Assembly: GCF_026210795.1 (NCBI RefSeq)
Contig: NC_089454.1
Location: forward strand, 2,170,001-2,234,000
DNA from: Rhizophagus irregularis
Taxonomy: Eukaryota > Glomeromycota > Glomeromycetes > Glomerales > Glomeraceae
DNA length: 64,000 bases
Direction of reading: 5' to 3'
Shown: in pieces, positions 46,520 to 58,960 of the stretch
How positions within the stretch are numbered: the first letter of the stretch is position 1
Layout: every line of letters begins with the position of its first letter
The notes under the pieces: generated by a model
Database searches by the model: none
What the model was told of the DNA's origin: nothing
The model's input: the letters and a program-made list of their open reading frames with translations, nothing else
Program-made: the position numbers and the translations under genes

Positions 46520-47203
46520 TACTACCTTCATATTTCGGCCAGGATTACCTATAAAAGGAAAGATCACCATGATTCGTAAGCAAAAATCAAAACCTTATAT
46601 ATTTCGGGTCCTCGAATTTAAAAACTTACAAGTAAATCAAAAAAAAAAAAGTTGCCATGATCAATAAAAGAAGCTGTAGTTTCTAATTGCGAGAAAATAT
46701 GATCAAAGATTATATCTATATATAAAATATTTACAATAATTAAAGCAGAAAAACTGATGTGGAAAAGATTCTTGCAGATGGGAATGACTCGTTAATAGGT
46801 GAATGTTTACATTATTTTGAGAGAAGAGGAAGCGCTTAAAAAGGTTATTTCAAAAGGTAATTTCTTACATTCAGTAGTATGATAGACTAACACCAATATT
46901 GAAATTTTTCTAACGTGACAGTAACGAATAAAAACTTTTTGATTTATACTTTTTTTTTTTTGACTTAGCTGTTAGTGCATATTCAAATTTATTACATTTT
47001 TACTTTATTTTACATTAAAAATATCGAATAATTTTGAGAAATCATAATAATTTCCTAAAAATAAAATAAAATACGAACAAATTACTGTACAAAAAATGTT
47101 TTATTTACAATTATTTTATATATTCCTTCATAAATTTTATTAGTCAGTCATTACAACGCACTTTTTCGTAGCGCTGAACGAGTGTTTACAAATTTACCCC
47201 TGT
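46520..47203. other. Intergenic part of unit 3
   Basis: It contains AAGCGCTTAAAAAGGTTATT at 46830, shared with unit 1 (17128). No gene is supported. Confidence 0.45.
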
Positions 47204-47360
47204 CCTATAAAAATGAAATGTGTTAATATTTGTGTTCATGTATAAAAAGCGTCTAAAAAAGCACAACAAAAAAACAAAAATTAAACAAATGGTGCTTTTT
47301 TAGACATTTATTACACATGAGCACAAATATAAAACAAACAACACATTTCGTTTTTATAGG
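47204..47360. mobile_element. Palindromic MITE, CCTATAAAAA ends, 157 bp
   Basis: The left half (CCTATAAAAATGAAATGTG, GTGTTCATGT, TCTAAAAAAGCAC) is mirrored by the right half (GTGCTTTTTTAGACATTTAT, ATGAGCACAAAT, ATTTCGTTTTTATAGG). The same family occurs at 53142-53321. No clear target duplication is seen here. Confidence 0.75.
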
Positions 47361-47821
47361 CTGGGCATGCAAAATTTTAATCAGGGTAGAGGTCTAGAAG
47401 GCTGCATTTTGGAACCAGTCCTGCCTGTCCAGAGACCCGAAGCATTGTACAATTAACAATTATAATTTTCTAGATTTTAATATTTAATCTTTTTTTTCTA
47501 ATAAAAATGTTTTAAATCTTAAAAAAACAATTGGTTATAAATTAGATCATCTTTAAGCAGCGATTTTGTGAATTGTGATTTACACAATTATACAATTAAA
47601 AATATAAACTAAAAATAAAAATTCAAATTTATATTACATGTATGAATATTATGATGCAGCAATTATTTGAAAAATAAATGAAGATTTTAAGAATTTTACG
47701 TAAAATCACAAATATTGAATTGCCCTTACAAGAAATCTGTTGGCTTAATTTTTAATGTGGCACAGCTAAATCATAAATTTGTGACTCATCTTTGACACAA
47801 TTTTAATTTATGAAAATTAAC

Positions 47822-48007
47822 CCCTATAAAAAACTTTATCCGGATTTTCTGTAAAAGCTTTATAAGCTTAGCCCTTCACGGATCTATTCACAGAAATGTA
47901 AATAATTCAATAAATTCCGTGATACATAAGGTTATTAATTTTGGGAAATATGAGTTTTTTACGGAAAAAAGATGGAATATAAAAAACAGATCGACTTTTT
48001 TTTACAG
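47822..48007 (+). mobile_element. CCCTATAAAA-ended MITE, copy E (long subtype)
   Basis: It starts CCCTATAAAAAACTTTATCC and keeps TTCCGTGATACATAAGG and AAAAAGATGGAATAT. Relative to copies A-D it has an extra segment with CCCTTCACGGATCTATTCAC, also present in copy F near 60983. The right end is TTTTTTTTACAGAG. Confidence 0.72.
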
Positions 48008-49320
48008 AGTAAATAATTATTGTTGTAATTTATTTAAAATATAGGGAAATCAATTTGACCATAGTTTAATTTAATTCTTTGGATAAGTTAAATTCAGCCG
48101 GAATTAAATAGAAAATTTGGCCAGAATTATTGAAAATCTGAACCGGGACGTTAGCGTAATGATGATTTGTCACGTGGTACTAGGAACAGAATTAAAAATT
48201 GTGAATCGTCAACAAAAATGCAAATAATTAATTTATATGATACAAACAATAATTCATTGATGTACTTAATGCATTTTATCAAAGAAAATTAAAATGATAT
48301 TACATAATCGATCACTCTGATAATTCTAGAGTGTTTTTGTATATACAAAACAATAATATATACTTTTTATACGTTAGACATACAAATAAAATTGAAAATA
48401 TTTCTTTAACTTTATTAAAACTATTAAATCATATTACTGATAATTTAAACCATTTAAACTCTTTAATCTTTATCAATCTAGTACATTCGTTACATTCGTT
48501 ATGTAACACGTTGTTTTATAGCTTATTAGTAACAATTTGACTTTGATTATCAAGATGGCATAATTAAATAATTAATACATAATTTTGAAATAGTTTTAAT
48601 GTATCAGACATTTACTAATCGGTGATTTATGTTTAATACAACCAGTTACTAAGTTGTATAAAAATACTATTATGTAAGCAGTTACTCGGCACAAAGTGAC
48701 CTCGTAACTGCGGCAATATCCGCGTGCCTTACATATATTTGCAACTACTCGACATTTTAACTATTACAGTAAATATCACCAGCGGCGATGGTGTAATGCC
48801 GGCCAGTATTTTATTAGATTTTAAATTCCGGCCAAAAGTACATCATAATGCTGGTATGGTGATCATCTCACCAGTGAGCTTCCAAGTTAATATACTGTAA
48901 ATCTTATTGAAGTAAATATTTTAATATTGTTAATCAATTCTGTTATTTATTCCCGTTAATAAATTTTTTATCAAACGATAAGACTTGAAAATAAAGAAAA
49001 TTATAAACAAGTGAAAGAATATATATAAAGGCTAGGTTTTACATATTTATTACTATCTTGTAATGTTATTTTTATACTGCAAAATAAAATCAATTGCATA
49101 ACGTTTTGATATACTGAGTTATTTCCTATGCAAGATAACGATAATTGAAATTTAAACATTGTAAATGTTTGTATTTATTCAGGGGTTAACATTTTTTCTT
49201 CCTTAACAGTATTTCACACTTCATGTATGGAGTTAAATAATGTAATAATGTGATACTTGCCTAACTAGTGCCTACACGTCAATAAAAATATCTGCGCCTC
49301 AAAGTGATACATTATACTAT
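48008..49320. other. Intergenic part of unit 3
   Basis: No gene is supported. CAATAAAAATATCTG at 49280 and the region 48920-49060 resemble 17490-17906 of unit 1 in the same order relative to the BTB-TLDc locus. Confidence 0.45.
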
Positions 49321-51112
49321 AATTTGAAATACTTCATAATCTTCTATCAAAAATTATTTTCAGTTTCTCTTATCTTTTTTTCTTAACTATATTGTTTACA
49401 TACATTATAGTTATACTCTCTTGTATTATCTTTAGATACACTTATATAAAGATCCTTGCCAAATGAAGGACCACAATAATTTTTGACTAACTAATGCTAC
49501 ATTCATATTTTTTACACGACTAAAGATTGGTTCCTTAAAATTATTCTTACTTTTAAAAGAAAATATAAACCTATCTTTAGTTGTATTAGTAAATCCTGAA
49601 GAATTTCATATCAAAGGATTGTATCCTTCAATAATTTCTTCCGTTCCTTTAATTTAATGAATGTAATGGTACAAGATTTATTATCGCATAACACGTGAAG
49701 CTTTTTGGGAGTGAATCCATCTCTGCTTCCTCTTAATAATAATTTAAATTTATATGGTAAATATAATTCTTTTGTATACGCAAATTTAATATTAACATCG
49801 ATTTTATCAAACCATAATGAAATTATTGAAATAATATTTAAATTAACAATTTTTGAATCAATAATTCCATCAATATTCCTATATCTAGGAAGCAAATATT
49901 ATCATTTGGTTTGCTATCGATAAGATTTTAATAATTCTTTATAAAGTTGACATCTTAAAAGCTTTTTGTAAGGTCGAACTTTTTCTAAGAAATCTTTAGA
50001 TGAAAGACTAAAGAATCTAATTAAAGGTAAATAATGTTGTAAAGTATCTCTCATGATTCGGAAATCATCTTCTGACCAAATAGTAGGATCCGAAATAAGT
50101 GTCGGGTTCTTATCAAATCCCCATTTTAATATTTATTCCCAAACTTCAATTTCTTTCATTTGTAAATCATCTCTTTCAATAAGTGAAATTAAAGATTTCT
50201 CATAAAGTGAAGTAAAATCAAATAACTCAAATATTTTTCCAGGTGATTTGGCCATTAAATCCGTACAAAATTGATGAAGTTCTAATAAATTATTAGATTG
50301 AAAGCTTATCTGGTACGCAAGTTCAAAATTTAATTTCATCCATTCTGACTTATTTTCAATTAAATATCTACGTAAATAATTGGATATTTCTTTTGAAGGA
50401 GCAGCAACCACTAGCCTCAAAATTTCTGAAGTATCTTGCTCATTTAATAAAATGGTACCACTGTAAATATATCTATTATAATAAAATGACAAAATATTAA
50501 GTTTCAATATTAAATTTTATTTTGATATTAAAATTTTTGACCGTAAATACCTTAAAATAATTTGAAAAACTTCAGCTGTAATGTTGGGTTTTACGAAATA
50601 AAACTTTCCGTTTTCTCTTTTTATATATTTGTTATTTGACAAAGCAGAACGAAAATACTCTGATCGTGCTCCAATTATTTGAGAATGTAATTTAAACTCT
50701 TAACCAGTTGTTTCATCTCCAACTCTTACAATCATATCATGACACTCTCCTGATTCAAGTAAGTTATTGAAATCATTGGGAAAGTTGATTAGAAAAAAGA
50801 AAAATATTGCAGAAAGTTAGAAATAATTAAATAATTAAGAGTTTAGGGAGGCAGTTAAAAAACAATTATTTTACTAAGGACAAATCTACAATTCATTTTC
50901 ATTACAATGACCTAACCCTTTGTTCAACAAATTAATGATAAGAAATTATTATAGAGCATACTTTACCTTCTTTTTTAACCTTAAACTCTATTGGTGTTTC
51001 ATACTCCAATTAAATCCATTTTGAAATTACCCAGTCCGTTCAATATTTTTTTTGCCACTTCTATCAAGTCAGAAACATCTTCACCATTAAGCCCTATTTT
51101 TACAGGTTCCGA
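49321..51112 (-). pseudogene. BTB-BACK-TLDc pseudogene (unit 3)
   Basis: It is closely similar to 22169-24229 throughout. The disabling changes seen are a one-base deletion near 49650 that shifts the TLDc frame, an in-frame TAA in the BACK motif VWE*ILKWG near 50133, an in-frame TAA in the BTB motif TG*EFKLHS near 50701, and other small indels. A deletion of about 80 bases in the header exon near 51004 joins TGTTTCATA directly to CTCCAATT. Homology stops abruptly at about 51110, after TACAGGTTCC, where unrelated DNA begins. Confidence 0.88.
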
Positions 51113-53135
51113 ACCAGTCCAAACAGGACAAAAAGAAAAACTCGAAATCCAACAAGGGGAAAAAGGCGGGTATTAAACAACCGACCAAGTCACGTGATAA
51201 ATCAAAAAAAATGAACAATGACACACGCTCCTTGTTGAAATTAATCCTGAATCTCCTCTCCTAGATTTTGAGTAAAATCCTTCTGAAATAGAAGGCGTTA
51301 AGTCATCATAATAACACCATTTTGACCCCCTTCTATTCTCTTTTTGTAGGATCCACGATAGTGCGTTGGTGAACTTTATGGCGTCGTTTAGGTGTTTTGA
51401 AGATGACGGTAGTTGTAGGTTCGGTTCGTGGGTTTTTTTTTAGCTTTTGCTTTTTCCCTTCCCCCTTTTTTGGTCATTTTCTTTTCCCCAGTGCGTTATT
51501 TATTTTCGTTTCGTTTGTACCTTATCGGTCGGGTTAGGGTTTCAACCTTTCAATAATGTACTGTAGTTCAGGGTCTGGTGTACGCTGGATGATTAATTTT
51601 TTATTGTGTCCTAATTATGTAAAACTATATATAGCCTGTTTCCGACTTCACATAAAATAAATAAAAAATAAATCGATGTTAAAATATGCAGCTCAATTTA
51701 AAAAATGTAAAAATATACTAACACGTGGTAAACAATTGAGCTTTCGAATAATTCTGATAGTTTTCCGAACATATTCAAAATTAAGACTTGGTTTTCTTTT
51801 AATAATCTTATTGTCTTTTCTTTTATTTTTTTAGTTTCATTTTACACTTTTTACATATGATACCAATTATAATGACAACTATTTATAGAATACAGTAGCT
51901 TTGATTAATTAAATCGTAATGCCATTTAATAGTTGTTGAAAGAATATTACATTGATCTCATTTGTTTTACATAATAAGAATGATGCAATGCAATCATGAC
52001 ATTATACATTTGTGATAATACATAATACGTGTATAATGTAATAATTTTTTATTTTTATTTTTATTAAGCAATGTGCTGTAGATTGTATTAATTAATAATA
52101 ATATTGTACATCATCTAATTACGCATGGTGTTCATGATTATAAAAAGATAAGTATTATTATTCTAAATGAATAAAAAAATTATTTATTTGCTTGTTTAAT
52201 AAGAGTAAACTTTAGGTATTATATTAATTTTTTTAAACCAAGATTTCTTTTAATTGACTTTTTCTGAATCGTACTTGGTGTTGCTTTATCTATTCCTTTT
52301 AATTTGGAAAAGCCATTTATTATAAAAAGTTTCAGACGAAAAATCTATCAAATTAATTGAAGTTTACGCAAATATACTTAATGAGATAGAATGAGATAAG
52401 AACATAAAGAAACGTCAGATGCGGCTGCCGCAGCATTTTTTCGTGTGCCAGGTTCGTGGCTTAGCCAGCAGATTGTGGCGCAACAAAAATAATTTTTTTT
52501 TTAATAATATATAACTTCAAAAATTACTAGTTAGATGTAATTTTGGCTGCTCTTCAGGTTTACTTAGAACGGCAAAGGCGATTTTAAATATCATTATTGG
52601 CTAATGTAACAAAAATTTTTCTTTCACAAAATCCATTTTGGAAATGATCAACAAAGACGGTAGAATCAATCATTTATATGTAAAGTCAAAATCGTCATTC
52701 GTAATCTTTATCCTAATCCTAAGTAAACTTGCAGAGCAGGCGAAATTACACCTACAATATAAGTTTAAAAACTTTATGTGAAGAAAAAATCCTTGATGAT
52801 GTTTGATGTTTTTTTTAAAAAATTTGCTGTGCCAGGCACACAAAAAAGGGGTGCCCCGCCGCAGTATCCGGAGAAGTCCATTTCACCGAAACGGCTAAAC
52901 CCATTTCGCCAAATGGACATTTTGCGAAAAATTTTTTATTCCATTTGGTTATTTTATTGTTTTTATATTAAATACGTAAAAAAATGTTTTCTAGAAAAAT
53001 TTTTGAATTAGCTGATTTTTATTAAATCTCGTTGTTTCGCTTTTACGTGAATAAATGTTTTCAGAAAATAAAGTTATTTATTTACTATTTCTTAATTGGT
53101 ATCAGTTACTTGATTGTTAAAGTGATAATATCCTT
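51113..53135. other. Intergenic, GC-richer patch at 51113-51560
   Basis: Beyond the pseudogene break the sequence has longer G/C runs and a GGTTCGGTTCGTGGG stretch, unlike its surroundings. At 52380-53020 there are short apparent frames without support, including 52778-53011. Nothing is callable. Confidence 0.4.
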
Positions 53136-53141
53136 AATATC

Positions 53142-53321
53142 CCTATAAAAACGAAATGAGTTAAATTTGTTTAATATTTGTGCTCATGTGTAATAAATGT
53201 CTAAAAAAGCACCATTTTGTTTAATTTTTGTTTTTTTGTAAGACATAAATTGGACAAATTGATGCTTTTTTGGACGTTTTTTACACATGAACACAAATTT
53301 AACACATTTCATTTTTATAGG
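53142..53321. mobile_element. Palindromic MITE, CCTATAAAAA ends, 180 bp
   Basis: The same family as 47204-47360. The ends CCTATAAAAACGAAATG and CATTTCATTTTTATAGG pair over about 60 bp, with shared words TGTCTAAAAAAGCACCA and ATTTGTGCTCATGTG. A perfect 6-bp duplication AATATC flanks it (53136-53141 and 53322-53327). Confidence 0.8.
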
Positions 53322-53942
53322 AATATCCTGAAAAAAAAAAATCTTTAAAATAATTTGATTTTTATTTTCATTGCTTTTTATTAAAATGTTAATCGCTACC
53401 ATTTTTGGCGAAATGTCCATTTGGCGAATAAAAAATGTGGCACACTTTTTGATTGCCATAATGCAAATGGTCTATCATAAAAACTATGATTTACCTTATT
53501 TTGAAATTTTTACAATAGTTCCTATAGTCAATCATTCAATCATTTAATGAAGTTATTTATTCAACACGAAAGTTATTATAATTGGCAAACAAAATGTGCC
53601 ACACTATATTTGTGAAAATTGTAAAATTTGGATATAAAATTTATTTTCAAACATTTATTTCGGTTATGCGCTCGGTTAAAGAATTCCATCAGAATTTACG
53701 TAAGCCAAATATACTGTATATAAATAAGATGTTCCTCCATACATTAACACTATCAAAATTTTGACTTTAACCCACGTACCTCATCATTCAAATTTCTTGT
53801 AAAAGATCGATTTTTTCACAATAATATATATATATTATTGAGCTTAAAATTTATAACATTCGTAATCTATTTAAGATTCACTACTAAATTTTGCAATTTT
53901 TTTTTAATTTGGAATAATTTTAAATTTTTTATCTTAATAAAT
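53322..53942. other. Upstream region of the Sel1-kinase gene
   Basis: No gene is supported. A TATATATATATTATT run at 53823-53838 lies about 110 bases before the chosen start codon and may serve as an AT-rich core promoter element. Confidence 0.35.
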
Positions 53943-56900
53943 ATGTTGAGGAACAAAATTGATGAATTTGTTAAACCACATTATGTAAAGAAGGCTGACC
54001 TTGCAAAATTATATTATAATGGAAAAGTAACAGAAGAGAACTTAGATCATCATGCAATGCATGATCTTGCAAAATTATTTTATCGCGGAAAAGAAACAGA
54101 AAAGAATTTAGAAAATGCATTTTATTGGAATCAAAAAGCAGCAGAAAATGGTAATATATGTGCAATATGTACTTTAGCTGTATGGTATAAAAATGGAGAA
54201 AGAACAGAAAAGAATTTAGAAAAAGCCTTTTATTGGAATCAAAAAGCAGCAGAAAATGGAGATACTGATGCAATGTTTTACTTAGCCCATAGCTATTATA
54301 GCGAAGGAGGAACAGAAAAGAATTTAGAAAAAGCCTTTTATTGGTACCAAAAAGCAGCAGAAAATGGTAATTGTTATGCAATGTCTAATTTGGCATTTTG
54401 TTATTACAGTGGAGAAGGAATGGAGAAGAACTTAGAAAAAGCCTTTTATTGGTATCAAAAAGCAGCAGAAAATGGTAATGGTTATGCAATGTCTAATTTG
54501 GCAGTTTGTTATTACAATGGAGAAGGAATAGAGAAGAACTTAGAAAAAGCCTTTTATTGGTATCAAAAAGCAGTTGAAAATGGTAATGATGATGCAATAC
54601 TTAATTTGGCTGTATGTTATTACAGTGGAAAAGGAACAGAAAAGAATTTAGAAAAAGCCTTTTATTGGTTAAAAAAAGCAGCAGAAGATAGTAATAACCA
54701 TCATGTTACTATGCATGATTTAGCTGAATGTTATTATGATGGAGAAGGAATAGAAAAGAATTTAGAAAAAGCCTTTTATTGGCATCAAAAAGCAGCTGAA
54801 AATGGTAATAAATGTGCAATGAATCATTTGGCCAGTTTTTATGAAAATGGAGAAGGAACAGAAAAGAATTTAGAAAAAGCCTTTTATTGGTGTCAAAAAG
54901 CAGTTGAAAATGGTAATGATGATGCAATATTTAATTTGGCTGGATATTATCACTATGGAAAAGGAACAGAAAAGAATTTAAAAAAAGCCTTTTATTGGAA
55001 TCAAAAAGCAGCAGAAAATGGTCATATTAATGCAATGTTTATTTTGGCTATATATTATTATAGTAAAAAAAATTTAAAAAAAGCCTTTTATTGGTATCAA
55101 AAAGGTGCTGAAAATGGTTATGCTAATACAATAAAAATGGCCTTTTATTGGTATCAAAAAGCAGTTGAAAATGGTCACACTAATGCAATAAAAATGACCT
55201 TTTATTGGTATCAAAAAGCAACAAAAAATGGTAATGATAATGCAATAGTATTTAATTTAGCTGTATGTTATAGAAATGATAGAGAAATAGAAAAGAATTT
55301 AGAAAAAGCCTTTTATTGGTGTCAAAAAGCAGCTGGAAACAATAATGACAATGCTAGGAATATTTTAGCTAAGCATTATTATAATGGTGAAGGAACAGAC
55401 AATAACTTAGAAAAAGTCTTTTATTGGCTTCAAAAATCAGCTGAAAATGGTAATGAGCAAGAAAAATATATTCTTTCATTATTGTATTATAATGGTAAAG
55501 GAACAGAGAAGAACTTAGAAAAAGCCTTTTATTGGAATCAAAAAGCAGCAGAAAATGGACACACTAATGCAATGTTTAATTTGGCTATATGTTATTACAA
55601 TGGAAAAGGAACAGAAAAAAATTTAGAAAAAGCCTTTTATTGGTGTCAAAAAGCAGCTGAAAATGGTCACACTAATGCAATAAAAAAGTTTTTTTATTGG
55701 CATCAAAAAGTAGTAGAAAATAGTAATGACCATTATGCTATGTATAATTTAGCTGATTGTTATTATAATGGTAAAGGAATAGAAAAGAACTTTGATGAAG
55801 CTTTTTATTGGTATCAAAAAGCAGCGGAGAATGGTAATAAATGTGCAATGAATCATTTAGCCAGTTGTTATAAAAATGGAAAAGGAACAGAAAAGAATTT
55901 AGAGAAAGCTTTTTATTGGTGTCAAAAAGCAGTTGAACATGGTAATAAATGTGCAATGAATCATTTAGCCAGTTGTTATTACAATGGAGAAGGTACAGAA
56001 AAGAATTTAGGAAAAGCCTTTTATTGGTTAAAAAAAGCAGCAGATAATAGTAATAACCATCATGCTATGCATGATTTAGCTGAATGTTATTATTATGGAG
56101 AAGGAATAGAAAAGAATTTAGAAAAAGCCGTTTATTGGCATCAAAAAGCAGCTGAACATGGTAATAAATGTGCAATGAATCATTTAGCCAGTTGTTGTTA
56201 CAATGGAGAAGGAACAGTAAAGAATTTAGAAAAAGCCTTTTATTGGCATCAAAAAGCAGTTGAAAATGGTAATGATGATGCAATATTTATTTTGGCTGGA
56301 TATTATCACTACGGAAAAGGAACAGAAAAGAATTTAGAGAAAGCTTTCTATTGGTATCAAAAAGCAGTTGAAAATGGTCACATTGATGCAATGAATCGTT
56401 TAGCCAGTTGTTATTACAATGGAGAAGGAACAGAAAAGAATTTAGAAAAAGCATTTTATTGGTATCAAAAAGCAGTTGAAAATGGTAATGATGATGCAAT
56501 ATTTAATTTGGCTGAATATTATCACTATGGAAAAGTAACAGAAAAGAATTTAGATAAAGCTTTCTATTGGTATCAAAAAGCAGTTGAAAATGATCACATT
56601 GGTGCAATGAATCGTTTAGCCAGTTGTTATTACAATGGAGAAGGAACAGAAAAAAATTTAGAAAAAGCCTTTTATTGGTGCCAAAAAGTAGCTGAAAATA
56701 GTAATAACCATCATGTTATGCATGATTTAGCTGAAAGTTATTACAGAGGAGAAGGAATAGAAAAGAACTTTGATAAAGCCTTTCATTGGCATCAAAAAGC
56801 AGCTGAAAATGGTAATAAATGTTCAATGGATCATTTAGCAAATTGTTATGAAAATGGAGAAGGAACAGAAAAGAATTTAGATAAAGCATTTTATTGGTGT

Positions 56901-58960
56901 CAAAAAGCAGTTGAAAATGGTAATGATGATGCAATATTTAATTTGGCTGGATATTATCACTATGGAAAAGGAACAGAAAAGAATTTAAAAAAAGCCTTTT
57001 ATTGGAATCAAAAAGCAGCAGAAGGTGAACACACTAATGCAATGTTTAATTTGAAAATATATTATAATGATGGAAAAGGAACAGAAAGTAATTTTAAAAA
57101 AGCCTTTTATTGGTGTCAAAAAGCAGTTGAAAATGGTCACATTGATGCAATGAATAGTTTGGCTTTATGTTATCACAATGGAAAAGGAATAGAAAAGAAT
57201 TTAGAAAAAGCCTTTTATTGGTATAAAAAAGCAGCTGAAAATGGTAATATATGTTCAATGAATCATTTAGCTGAATGGTATGAAAATGGAGAAGGAATAG
57301 AAAAAAATTTACAAAAAACCCTTTATTGGTACCAAAAAGCAATTGAAACCGCGCAAAATAATTCTAAAACTGAAAATAATACTTGTATTCATTATGATTT
57401 AGGTAGAAAGACAAAACTAATTAAGTCAATGGAAAGATTTATAATTGAATCAGAAGAAGTGAATTATAATGAATGTAATGAATGCCATATGAAAAGAAGA
57501 CCTTCAAAAAAGAATCAACAAATTTGTATAATTTGTTATCAAGCAAAATTATTATATAAACAAAGTGGAAATGAAACTATAGACGAATTCATCAAATATA
57601 CACAAATTAATTTTATTCAAGAATCTAGCAGAATGAAATTTATTTCCTATGATCGATTTAAAAACATAGAATTTATTAAAGAAGGAGGATTTAGTAAAAT
57701 TTATAAAGCTACATGGATTGATGGTCCACATAGTTGGAATGAAGAAAAAGAAGATTTTGAATATAAAGAACCTAATATAATAGTTGCTTTAAAACAGCTT
57801 AATAACTCTGAAAATATTTTACTTGAAGAGTTAAAAGAGGTAAGCAGATTATTTTATTTAATTTTAACAATAATTTATTTTTTTAATATAATAAGGAAAG
57901 CTTACATTAATTTTATAATTTCAGCTTTTAATGATTTATATTGCTGATATAAATAGTAATTTCATTAATTCTTCACTTTATTTAAATGAATATTATGGAA
58001 TTACTCAAAATCCCGATACTAAAGATTTTATTATTATTATGAAATATTATAAATTTGATTTGAAGAATTATATAACAAAAAGTAAAGACTTTTATAATAT
58101 TGAATGGAATAAAAAATTAAAAATACTCAGAAATATTGCCGTAGGACTTAAACATCTTCATAATAAAGGTATTATTCATCGAGATTTGCATAGTGGAAAT
58201 ATTCTTTGTGAAAATGATGATGATGTAGTAATAAGTGATTTAGGAATTAGTAAATCAGCAATGGGATCCACAAATGATAATGAGAGTGTATATGGTATTA
58301 TTCCATATATGGCTCCAGAGATTTTGCAAAGAAAAAAATATACTATATGTTCGGATATTTACAGTTTTGGTATGATCATGTGGGAACTTATGACAGGTAA
58401 ATTACCATTTGAGGATCAAACTATAGATGTTGGACTTATGAGTAAAATATGTTATGATGGTCTTCTCCCCCCAATAACAGCTAATGCACCTAAGGGTTAT
58501 ATTGAACTGATGCAAGAATGCTGGAATTCTGATCCAATTAAAAGACCAGAAGCTGCTAATATATTAAATGAAAGGTTACGTGATATGTTAAGTGAAGAAG
58601 TTAGTAATCCGACAGAAATTATAAAACCGACAGATATTGCACCTATAGATAATCCAAAAAGTAAACAATTAAGCAATGAAATATTTACATCAAGTTCAAA
58701 AGAACTAGGTAATTAAACCTGATTTACTAATTAAAATCGTTTTTTTATACTATTAAACTTAATACTTTTTGTTAAATTATTTAGAGCCACTTTATCCAAA
58801 AAAAAGAATGATTGAAAATAATCTAATTGAAGATACTAATTGTGGTATGTTTCGTTAAATTATCTTCGTATAACAAATTAAAAGTCAATATTAATGAACT
58901 TATTACTTTTTAGGATATTGTTATAAAACGAAAGCAAATGAATTTGACATTAAAATGTAA
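53943..58960 (+). CDS. Sel1-repeat protein kinase, 1595 aa
   Basis: Four exons, 53943-57839, 57925-58708, 58785-58844 and 58914-58960, with GT..AG introns of 85, 76 and 69 nt, join in frame. Residues about 33-1136 are roughly 30 Sel1-like repeats of 36 residues, consensus A-LA-CYYNGEGTEKNLEKAFYW-QKAAENG, forming an alpha-solenoid for protein binding. A CxxC...CxxC cluster follows (about 1178-1199). The kinase spans about 1239-1550: Gly loop KEGGFSKIYKA, VALKQL lysine, HRDLHSGNIL catalytic loop, DLG in place of DFG, YMAPEIL and SDIYSFGMIMWEL. All key catalytic residues are present, so an active Ser/Thr-type kinase is likely; the target is unknown. The tail ends NCGYCYKTKANEFDIKM. If intron 3 is retained the protein ends at 58716. 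The ATG at 53943 is preferred over 53838 because the extra 35 residues are hydrophobic A/T-driven sequence. Confidence 0.86.
54040..57348 (+). repeat. 108-bp coding tandem repeat (Sel1 array)
   Basis: About 30 units of 108 bp share runs such as GAAAAGAATTTAGAAAAAGC and CCTTTTATTGG. Near 55080-55230 three shortened units keep only the second helix (KMAFYWYQKAVENG). Minus-strand ORFs across this block are shadows of the repeat. Confidence 0.9.

Noticed and set aside
51410-51450. GGTTCGGTTCG followed by a T run, like a Pol III gene end
   Set aside because: I could not find a matching A-box or fold, and the T run alone is common in this AT-rich DNA.
53184-53459. Minus-strand ORF of 91 codons
   Set aside because: It lies largely within the palindromic MITE at 53142-53321; the frame is fortuitous.
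53838-53942. Upstream extension of the Sel1-kinase start
   Set aside because: The extra 35 residues are Phe/Leu/Ile-rich A/T-driven sequence; MLRNKIDEFV at 53943 directly precedes the repeats.
53971-57342. Seven or more minus-strand ORFs of 60-136 codons across the Sel1 array
   Set aside because: They are the reverse complement of the 108-bp coding repeat, have the same spacing, and lack independent support.
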